Shown one piece after another: positions 52,765 through 59,665 of a stretch of DNA of 64,000 bases. The position numbers and the translations under genes are program-made. A model generated the notes under the pieces. That model was not told the origin of the DNA. It searched no databases and saw only the letters and a list, made by a program, of their open reading frames with translations. Source of the DNA: Bog-756 sp963710495 (GTDB lineage Bacteria > Actinomycetota > Acidimicrobiia > Acidimicrobiales > RAAP-2); the NCBI GenBank assembly GCA_963710495.1, contig CAVQAI010000011.1, positions 806,001 to 870,000 on the forward strand, read 5' to 3'. Every line of letters begins with the position of its first letter. Position 1 is the first letter of the stretch.

Positions 52765-53457
52765 CTAGCCGAATGCGGCGCTGAGCAAGTCGGCCCATTG
52801 CGCCTCGAGTCTCTGCACCAACTCGTACATCTTGTCCGGCTCCATGGCGGGTGCCTGTTGTATCACGTCGATGTTGGCCCATACGGCCGCGCCGAGCTTG
52901 CACACTGCCTCGAGGTGTTCGCACGCCGGAACCGTCGGGCTCTGCGGTCGTGTTGCAACGGCGGCGGAAAGGGTTGCGGGGAGCCTCCAGAGCTTGCTCT
53001 CCGTCGTCCAGTTGCCGGAGAGGCCGTCGATCATCGGACTGTCGAATCCCCCGAGCATGGTGACGGGTGTCGTCTTGAAGATGACCACTGGCTTGCACAG
53101 GGCATAGGCGATCGACGCTTCGACGGCACTTCCTTCGTCGGGCACTCGCCCGTCCACATTGAGTACGAGGGATCGGCATCGCTCGACGGCTTGATAGATG
53201 TCGACGGCGAACACGAGCTTCCGTGTCAATTGGATGACGTTGTTGACCTGGGCGAGCGGCAGGTTGATGCCCTGGGTGACCGTCCGCATCACCCCGGCGA
53301 CTTCAACGCCGTTCTTCTGGGCAAGGTAGGTCTCGTAGCCGGCGCGCTTGAGCTCCTTGGCGATGCGCTTCTGCATGCGCCTGTCCTCTTTGCTGAACAT
53401 CGGTCCGGCGCAGAAGACCGGCGATCCGGGCAGTACTTCCGCCGAGGTGGTTGTCAT
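52765..53457 (-). CDS. nucleoside 2-deoxyribosyltransferase-like protein
   Basis: 230 aa. The fold is indicated by VFCAGPMFSKEDRRMQKRI near the N-terminus and VDGRVPDEGSAVEASIAYAL with the expected catalytic Glu, then CKPVVIFKTT. Known members exchange or hydrolyse the base of deoxynucleosides or nucleotides. A middle segment (NLPLAQVNNVIQLTRKLVFA) and the last 90 helical residues are not part of the minimal domain. GGAAGG lies 5 bases before ATG 53457. It lies 36 bp after the cyclase, so a nucleotide-signalling role is possible (inference). Confidence 0.75.
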   Translation of the reverse strand: MTTTSAEVLPGSPVFCAGPMFSKEDRRMQKRIAKELKRAGYETYLAQKNGVEVAGVMRTVTQGINLPLAQVNNVIQLTRKLVFAVDIYQAVERCRSLVLNVDGRVPDEGSAVEASIAYALCKPVVIFKTTPVTMLGGFDSPMIDGLSGNWTTESKLWRLPATLSAAVATRPQSPTVPACEHLEAVCKLGAAVWANIDVIQQAPAMEPDKMYELVQRLEAQWADLLSAAFG

Positions 53458-53493
53458 GTGGGCCTTCCGTTCTCTAGTCGGTACATGGTCTGG

Positions 53494-56400
53494 TCACGGT
53501 ATGGGCAGCGCGACGTGGCGCTCGTCGGGAGGGGCAAGGAGCCTTCGGGCGGCCACCTGTGGGGCAGTGTCGGAACCGTCGCCCATGGCACCCAATGCCT
53601 CGCCGAGGTGGCCGCGCACTTCTGCCTGAAGTTCGTCGTCCTGGCCGACAAGACGGGCGAAGTCGGTCGCGCTCAGAAGCTGGAACGACGCGGCTCCGGA
53701 TACCTTGGCCGATGTGATGCTCCTCCGAAGGAGCGACACGGCGTGCTCCGGGTCTCCCACTGCCGCCGTGGCCATGGCTTTGACCCGGATGAGCTCGGGC
53801 TCGTAGAACGCCTGGCCGGCGTCCTCGGCCGCGGCCAGCCCGGCGTCGGCGGTCAGTAGGGCCCGGTCTGGGAACCCGAGGGTCCGTTGCGCCTCGGCCA
53901 ACATGGCGAGACCGACGGGACTTGCGCTTTGGTTGCCGATCTCGATCAAGACCCCGAAGGCACGGTCCAGGTCGAGCAGACCTGCCTGATTGCCCAGCAG
54001 GGCGCGCTGTGTCCCGAGGACCAGCAACGAGAGCGAAAGCCAGAACGGGACACCGAGCTCTTCGCAGAAGACAACGTTCTCACCGGCTACGGCACACGCC
54101 TGTTCCGCCTCGCCCCGGAGGAAGTGGGACAGGGCCAGGGCATACCGGGCCATGGCCTGGGTCATCGATGACGGTAAGGCCTGGGCTCGCTGGTCGGCAT
54201 CCGTGGCGGCGGTGAGCGACGCATCGGGACGGCCGAGCCACCATTGCGCCCACGAGGCCATGCATCGGGCCAGCACTCCTTCGTCGTGCCCCACCCCGTA
54301 GGTGATGGTGAAGAAATCGCCCTCCTCCTCCAGGGCGATCCCAGTCGTCAAGTGGTGGAGGGAACGATCGGTCTCGCCCCGGAGAAGGTAGCCCACGCCG
54401 AGCGTGCAGTGACCTCGAAGTGCAGCGACCCTCGACCCGGAATCCTCTCCGATGGCGAGGATCCGATCGGCCATCTCGATGGTGAGGTCGAGTCGCCCTT
54501 GGTCGAACCAGTAGGTCGCCACGCCGTTCATGGCCGACGTCAGCTCGTCGACGTCCCCCATCTGTTCGGCCAGAGTCATGGCCGCTTCCGAGTACTTCAA
54601 GAAATCCACGTGCCCGAGCCCAGTGGTGCCCATGATGGCGTTGTTGCACAGGATGTACAGGGTAAGCAGAAGTCGGTCTCGTTCGGGCCACACGTCGGCA
54701 TCCCGAAGGATTTGGATGCCTGACTCGTAGTGGCTCACTGCCTCCTGCAGGGCGGCCTTCTCGACGGCAAGCCGGCCGGCGGCCGTATACCACCGAGCAG
54801 CATCGTTGACGTTGCCCGCCGCGAGACAGTGATGGGCGAGGAGGGCCGGTGACTCCTCGGCCACGAGCGGGAACTGGTGGGTGAGGACGTCGCTCGCCCT
54901 GCCATGGAGATCGCGTCGAGTGCGACGGAGCACGCTGGCGTGGGCCGCATCCTGGATGAGTGCGTGCCGGAACGAGTACCGCCGTCCCTCGGTGGACAGG
55001 CTGGTCGACAGGATGCCGGCGGCCGTCAATCGATCGAGCGTGTCGATCAGCTCGGTTTGATCCACCTCGAGAAGCGCGGCGAGTACCGCCACCGAGAACT
55101 CACGGCCGAGCACCGACGCCGCCTGTGCCGTGAATTTGGCGTCGCCCAGACTGTCGAGACTCGCTAGCAGGACACTCTGAAGGGTCTCCGGGAGCGCACC
55201 GGACGGATCCGACCCATCGGCAACGCTGCGAACCAGCTCTTCGAGAAAGAGGGGTATGCCGCCGCCGCGTTCGGCCAGCACGCCGAGAGCCTGGGACGGA
55301 AGGTCCAGCCCGGCGGCCAGGTGAGACACCAGTTGGAGGCTGTCGGTGGAGCTCAGCCGGGAGACCGGTATCTCGGTGAACGTAAGCGGCTGCCACGGCG
55401 TCGGCAGGGGTTTTCTCGAGGTGACGATCAGGGCCACCGGCAGCCGGGTCGCCCGTTCGGCCAACCGGGCGAGCAGTTCAACGGTTGTCGGATCGGCCCA
55501 GTGCAGGTCCTCGGTGACGAGTACCAGAAGCGACTCGGTGGCGAGGGCAGCGGCCCATTCGGTCAGGGCTTCGAGGGTCCGGTGTCGTCGGACGTCGGGG
55601 CTCAGGCCTTCGAGCACCTGGTGCGTATCGGCGCCCACACCGAGCAGGTCGGCGATGAACGGCATGGCTTCCGCTGATCCCGCCCCTAACGTCTGAAGCG
55701 CCGTCCCGAGCTTGGCCACCTGGGCCTGGGTCGAATCCGTCTGGTGAATGCCGACGAGCCTTCGGATCCCGAGGATCACAGGCTCAAGTGGGGTAGCCGA
55801 CGCCAGCTCCGAGCACTGGAACTCCAGCCAGCGATGGGGACGCTCGGCCAGGGCGTCGAAGAGGGAATGGAGCAGGGTCGACTTACCGACCCCGGGCTCT
55901 CCCCGGACCAACACCACTTGGCAACCCTCCGAGGTGGCCAGGTCGACAGCGTGACGAAGGGAGGCAATCTCGGTTGACCTCCCGACGACGGCCCCCTTGC
56001 CGAGGGTATGTCTGGGCTCGACGGATTCGATCGCCCCGAGTACCTGCCAGACTCGGAAGTGGCGCCTGATGCCCTTGAGCTCGGGCGTACCCCGGTTGGC
56101 CAGTGAATACCGACCCCGCAGGAGTCGGACGGTCATCTCGCTGGCGACAACCGACCTTGGAGCGGCAAAACCCTCCAGTCGTGACGCGATGTTGGTAGAG
56201 CTGCCGAACAGGGATATGTCCGCTCGATCCGGACCGCCCATGGAACCGACGACCACCGGGCCGGTGTGGATGCCCACTCTTGCCTCGAGTGAGTCGGCAC
56301 CGAGCTGTCTCGCAGCCTGACGGTACTCGACGAGATGGTCCAGAATGGCCAATCCGGTCATCACCGCCCGGTCGGCGTCGTCCTCGTTGGCCACGGGCGA

Positions 56401-56595
56401 TCCGAAGTAGGCGAGGATCCCGTCCCCGAGGAACTGGGCGACCACGCCACCGAAGCGGTTGACGATCTCACGAGCCATTTCCTGGTACCCGAGAATCAGC
56501 TCACCGAAGTCTTCGGGGTCGAGCTCTTCGGCCAGCGCCGTTGAGTCGACCAGATCGCAGAACAGCACCGTTAGCTGACGCCGCTCACCGGCCAT
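53494..56595 (-). CDS. class III nucleotide cyclase with AAA/NACHT-like ATPase and TPR-like repeats
   Basis: 1033 aa from ATG 56595. Cyclase domain (about 1-165): metal Asp in LTVLFCDLVDSTALA, second Asp in FLGDGILAYFGSP, transition-state Asn/Arg in SSTNIASRLEG. ATPase (about 200-480): Walker A VRGEPGVGKSTLL, Walker B LLVLVTEDLHWADPT. Helical repeats (about 550-1030) include NDAARWYTAAGRLAVEKAAL. This layout is common in Actinobacteria and probably links a protein-sensing repeat to cAMP production. ATG 56640 is in frame, but the zinc-ribbon frame is still coding there, so 56595 is preferred. Confidence 0.9.
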   Translation of the reverse strand: MAGERRQLTVLFCDLVDSTALAEELDPEDFGELILGYQEMAREIVNRFGGVVAQFLGDGILAYFGSPVANEDDADRAVMTGLAILDHLVEYRQAARQLGADSLEARVGIHTGPVVVGSMGGPDRADISLFGSSTNIASRLEGFAAPRSVVASEMTVRLLRGRYSLANRGTPELKGIRRHFRVWQVLGAIESVEPRHTLGKGAVVGRSTEIASLRHAVDLATSEGCQVVLVRGEPGVGKSTLLHSLFDALAERPHRWLEFQCSELASATPLEPVILGIRRLVGIHQTDSTQAQVAKLGTALQTLGAGSAEAMPFIADLLGVGADTHQVLEGLSPDVRRHRTLEALTEWAAALATESLLVLVTEDLHWADPTTVELLARLAERATRLPVALIVTSRKPLPTPWQPLTFTEIPVSRLSSTDSLQLVSHLAAGLDLPSQALGVLAERGGGIPLFLEELVRSVADGSDPSGALPETLQSVLLASLDSLGDAKFTAQAASVLGREFSVAVLAALLEVDQTELIDTLDRLTAAGILSTSLSTEGRRYSFRHALIQDAAHASVLRRTRRDLHGRASDVLTHQFPLVAEESPALLAHHCLAAGNVNDAARWYTAAGRLAVEKAALQEAVSHYESGIQILRDADVWPERDRLLLTLYILCNNAIMGTTGLGHVDFLKYSEAAMTLAEQMGDVDELTSAMNGVATYWFDQGRLDLTIEMADRILAIGEDSGSRVAALRGHCTLGVGYLLRGETDRSLHHLTTGIALEEEGDFFTITYGVGHDEGVLARCMASWAQWWLGRPDASLTAATDADQRAQALPSSMTQAMARYALALSHFLRGEAEQACAVAGENVVFCEELGVPFWLSLSLLVLGTQRALLGNQAGLLDLDRAFGVLIEIGNQSASPVGLAMLAEAQRTLGFPDRALLTADAGLAAAEDAGQAFYEPELIRVKAMATAAVGDPEHAVSLLRRSITSAKVSGAASFQLLSATDFARLVGQDDELQAEVRGHLGEALGAMGDGSDTAPQVAARRLLAPPDERHVALPIP

Positions 56596-56752
56596 CCTGA
56601 TCGGTCGCGCGCGGAGGTACGTCGGCACCGCATGCTGCACATGTCGAAACCGATCCGGCGGGCTCGCCGCAGTCCGGGCAACTTCGCTCCAGCGGATCCC
56701 TGCCGGGAGACGTTCCTGCTGGTCTCAAGGAGTCACCGCCGCCGGCTCGCAT
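56585..56752 (-). CDS. zinc-ribbon segment overlapping the cyclase start in another frame
   Basis: 55 codons from ATG 56752 ending TGA 56585. The end holds CPDCGEPAGSVSTCAACG, a CxxC-N9-CxxC zinc ribbon of the kind fused in front of cyclase-ATPase proteins. It overlaps the cyclase start by 11 bases, one frame over. It may be a separate, translationally coupled protein, or the N-terminus of the cyclase separated by a one-base indel. Confidence 0.5.
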   Translation of the reverse strand: MRAGGGDSLRPAGTSPGRDPLERSCPDCGEPAGSVSTCAACGADVPPRATDQDGR

Positions 56753-57078
56753 CGATCGATCAGCCTTCACATGCCACGGCACGAAAGGTCGACGCACCGG
56801 GCATATCCGCGCGCCCGAAACGGGCCTTCCGGGTTGGTCCCGACGCCGACTCGTCTGCTCATTGGCAACCCTCGTTTGCCCAACTACCAGCTCCTGCTGG
56901 GAAACGTTAGTCAAACGACGGTCTACTGGCACTTCCGGACTTCGCGATGACGCTGTGAGGTGATCGGACCTGACGATTCGCGCTTGTTGCGAGGTGACTC
57001 TGTTGCTCCACCGGATAGGCCGGCAGGCTCGAGTCCGGCCTGGAATGCCGTGCGTGGGACGGGAACAGCCAGGATCGG
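56753..57078. other. 326-bp region between the cyclase gene cluster and tRNA-Leu
   Basis: No coding signal. It should carry the cyclase promoter, but no TANNNT at 6-9 bases from ATG 56752 is seen. It holds the hairpin at 57017-57041 that may end the tRNA transcript. Confidence 0.4.
57017..57041 (-). terminator. hairpin downstream of tRNA-Leu
   Basis: AGGCCGG - 11 bases - CCGGCCT, 37 bp after the tRNA 3' end on the reverse strand; no U-run. Confidence 0.35.
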
Positions 57079-57161
57079 TGCCCGGGGCGGGAGTCGAACC
57101 CGCACGCCCTTTCGGGCAGTGGATTTTGAGTCCACCGCGTCTGCCATTCCGCCACCCGGGC
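57079..57161 (-). tRNA. tRNA-Leu (anticodon CAA)
   Basis: 83-nt class II tRNA. The acceptor GCCCGGG pairs with CCCGGGC next to the discriminator A; the anticodon loop CTCAAAA lies between GTGGA and TCCAC; the variable arm is GCCCGAAAGGGC; the T arm contains GGTTCGACTCC. CCA is not encoded (CCG follows). It reads UUG codons, rare in such a GC-rich genome. Confidence 0.95.
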
Positions 57162-57347
57162 TCGAGCGACCAGGGGAACGAGGGTACCCGACGTCCACCC
57201 TGGGAACCGACGTAGCCAAAACGTCGCACGACGTGGGACGTAGGCTCCGCTTCATGGCCGCCGGCAGGGGAACTGCATCCCTCCGTACCCGTTGGCAGGA
57301 GCTCGGGTTCGGGTGGATCGGTCAGGCTGGAAGCGGTCGACCTGTGG

Positions 57348-58508
57348 ATGGTCGAGCTGCCTTTCGTCGAGACGGTGACCACGGCCAACGGTCAGCACCG
57401 GCACCGTCCGCTCGTCCTGGTCCAGTTGGCGGCGACATCGGACAACGGCCCGGTCGAAGGGTGGGGGGAGTGCGCCGCCTTGGCCGACACGGCCTACGAC
57501 CGGGAGGACGTGTACCACGCTTTCGACAGCCTGCAACAGACGCTGGTGCCCGGGCTCGGCACTCTCGCCCCCAATGGCGGGAGACTGCCCGGGACGGGCG
57601 ACCTCTCCGACCTGCGGGAGTCGGTGCCCGAGAGCAACATGGCCTTCGCCGCCCTCGAGATGGCGGTGGCGGATGCGCACCTGAGAGCCGAGGGCTGCTC
57701 CCTGGCCGGATTGCTCGACGTCGAGGACCACGACGTCGAGCTCGGCGCGGTGGTGGGCATCCTGGGGTCGGAGGACGAGCTCGTGGGGCAGGTGACCACC
57801 TTGGTCGAAGCGGGGTATTCGCGGATCAAGCTGAAGATCGGGCCCGGTTGGGACGTCTCCCCGGTGGAGGCGGTGTCCCGGGCACTGGCGGACCGAGAAC
57901 CCCGGTCGGGACCCATGGCGACACCCGCGGTCCGCCTCCAGGCCGACGCCAACGGCTCGTACACCGACGCCGAGGCAGGCCGGCTGGCCGAGCTCGATCG
58001 ATTCGGGTTGCTCTGCCTCGAGCAACCTCTCGATCCGGCCGACCTGGTCGGTCACGCCCGACTCGCCACCCGCCTGCGAACTCCGATCTGTCTCGACGAG
58101 AGCGTGCGGTCGGCACAGGAGATCGCCGCAGCCCTGGATATCGGCGCCTGTTCCGTCGTCTGTCTCAAGCCCGCCCGTCTGGGCGGACTCGGCGAGGCGC
58201 TGGGCGTGGTGGAGAGTTGCAGGGCCGGCGGCATCCCGCTGTGGTTGGGTGGGATGTTCGAGTCCGGCTACGCCCGCGGGGTGAACACCACCCTGGCCGC
58301 CCTGCCCGGGTTCAGCTGGCCCGGCGATCTGAGCCCTGCCCCCTCCTACCTGGTCACCGACCTGGTCCCACCCCCCGACCTGAGGAGGGACGCCCATACC
58401 GCCGCGCTGGCGGCACGACCGCCGGCCGGACCGGGCATGGGTGCTCCGCCCGACCTGGACACAGTCGAGCGACTGGCCGTGCAGCACGTCCGAATCGGCC
58501 GGCCCTGA
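57348..58508 (+). CDS. menC: o-succinylbenzoate synthase
   Basis: 386 aa enolase-superfamily enzyme of menaquinone synthesis. GWGECAALAD, catalytic Lys pair in IKLKIGPGWD, metal ligands in ADANGSY, CLEQPLDPADL and CLDESVRSAQE, the second-base Lys in VVCLKPARLGG and GGMFESGYARGVN. A probable first beta strand (RLEAVDLWMVELPF) begins before ATG 57348, but no ATG, GTG or TTG is in frame upstream; CTG 57327 is the only candidate. menF and menG are at 18-20 kb. Confidence 0.9.
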   Translation: MVELPFVETVTTANGQHRHRPLVLVQLAATSDNGPVEGWGECAALADTAYDREDVYHAFDSLQQTLVPGLGTLAPNGGRLPGTGDLSDLRESVPESNMAFAALEMAVADAHLRAEGCSLAGLLDVEDHDVELGAVVGILGSEDELVGQVTTLVEAGYSRIKLKIGPGWDVSPVEAVSRALADREPRSGPMATPAVRLQADANGSYTDAEAGRLAELDRFGLLCLEQPLDPADLVGHARLATRLRTPICLDESVRSAQEIAAALDIGACSVVCLKPARLGGLGEALGVVESCRAGGIPLWLGGMFESGYARGVNTTLAALPGFSWPGDLSPAPSYLVTDLVPPPDLRRDAHTAALAARPPAGPGMGAPPDLDTVERLAVQHVRIGRP

Positions 58509-58635
58509 TCTCCCTCGACCGGGCCAGGGCCGTTGAACCGAATCCGTCCCGACATCCGCCGACCAGGACCGACCCCCACGTCGATGCCGCCGCTGGTCCG
58601 GAGTGGGAACTGGGCCGACCGTCCGCCGACATGCC

Positions 58636-58641
58636 TAGAAT
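58636..58641 (+). promoter_or_regulatory. -10 element of the coiled-coil/pdtaR operon
   Basis: TAGAAT, 9 bases before ATG 58651, the same layout as hisD. Confidence 0.5.
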
Positions 58642-58650
58642 TCCTTCTTC

Positions 58651-58944
58651 ATGCGACGGGCCACGATCGAGCGGAGATTGCGTGATGCGCACCAGCGATT
58701 GGTGCGCGCCCGCCAGGAGCTGGCCATTGTCGACGAGCAACTGCTGGTGGTCGATGAGGAGGCCGACGACATCCGAGTCCGGGCCCTCGTGGCCGACTCA
58801 CCGGCAACGGCCAAGGAGCATGCCGAGGCCAGCCGGCATGCGGCAGTGATGCACGAGACCCGGGATGGGCTGGCCGAGCAGATCGCCGACCTCGAACGTC
58901 GGCAGGCCGAGCTGCTCGACCAACTGGTGGTCGGACCGGCTTGA
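58651..58944 (+). CDS. small coiled-coil protein upstream of pdtaR
   Basis: 97 aa, nearly all charged helix with heptad character (RLRDAHQRLVRARQELAIVD and LAEQIADLERRQAELLDQL). No domain is recognised. The G/C third-position bias and the good -10 element support a real gene. It lies 83 bp before pdtaR. Confidence 0.65.
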   Translation: MRRATIERRLRDAHQRLVRARQELAIVDEQLLVVDEEADDIRVRALVADSPATAKEHAEASRHAAVMHETRDGLAEQIADLERRQAELLDQLVVGPA

Positions 58945-59027
58945 TCGAGCACGCCGTCAAGAGCAGGGTCGACATCCAAACCATCAGCGCCGATGGCCGT
59001 GAACGAGTTGGAAGGACCGAACCGCAA

Positions 59028-59642
59028 ATGACCAGACGCGTGGTCATCGCCGAGGACGAGGCGATCATCCGGTTGGATCTGAAGGAGATCCTCCAGGACG
59101 AAGGTTACGACGTGGTCGGCGAGACCAGCCGCGGCGATGAGGCCGTGGAGCTGGTCCGGGCCCACCACCCGGATCTCGTGATCCTCGACATCAAAATGCC
59201 GGGCTCCGACGGTCTCGAGGCGGCCCGGGCCATCAACGACCAAGGGCTGAAGGTGGCCGTGCTCATCCTGACCGCCTTCAGCCAGCGCGACTTCATCGAC
59301 GAGGCGAGGGATGCCGGCGTGGCGGCCTACCTGGTCAAACCGTTCCAACGGATCGAGCTCATCCCGGCCATCGACCAGGCCATGTCCCGTTGCGAACAGG
59401 AGTGGGCCATCGACGACGAGGCGAAGCGGATCGAGAGCGACGGCCGTTCGGGCCCGTCGGCCAGCGCCGAGGACAAGCTCGAGACCCGCCGACTGGTGGA
59501 CGCGGCCAAGGTGTCGCTCATGGAGGGCTCCGGTCTCAACGAATCGGAGGCGTTCCGCTTCATCCAGAAGACCGCCATGGAGAGTCGCTCCCGCATGATC
59601 GACATCGCCCGACAGGTCCTCGACGACGGGCTGGAGCCGTAG
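59028..59642 (+). CDS. pdtaR: response regulator with ANTAR RNA-binding domain (PdtaR type)
   Basis: 204 aa from ATG 59028 (GGAAGGA 11 bases upstream). Receiver with IAEDEAIIRLDLKEIL, phospho-acceptor Asp in LVILDIKMPGSDG, Lys in YLVKPFQRIEL; C-terminal ANTAR three-helix domain with DAAKVSLMEGSGLNESEAF and RFIQKTAMESRSRM. ANTAR proteins bind paired hairpins in mRNA leaders and stop termination. The expected kinase PdtaS is not nearby. polA starts 23 bp downstream, as in Mycobacterium. Confidence 0.93.
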   Translation: MTRRVVIAEDEAIIRLDLKEILQDEGYDVVGETSRGDEAVELVRAHHPDLVILDIKMPGSDGLEAARAINDQGLKVAVLILTAFSQRDFIDEARDAGVAAYLVKPFQRIELIPAIDQAMSRCEQEWAIDDEAKRIESDGRSGPSASAEDKLETRRLVDAAKVSLMEGSGLNESEAFRFIQKTAMESRSRMIDIARQVLDDGLEP

Positions 59643-59665
59643 CCCGGCGCCGGCCGGCAGCGACC

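Noticed and set aside
53494..56595. Cyclase cluster read as an anti-phage CBASS or Pycsar system
   Set aside because: The cyclase is the ordinary class III type fused to ATPase and repeats, and the neighbours lack known effectors (TM, phospholipase, TIR) or Cap proteins.
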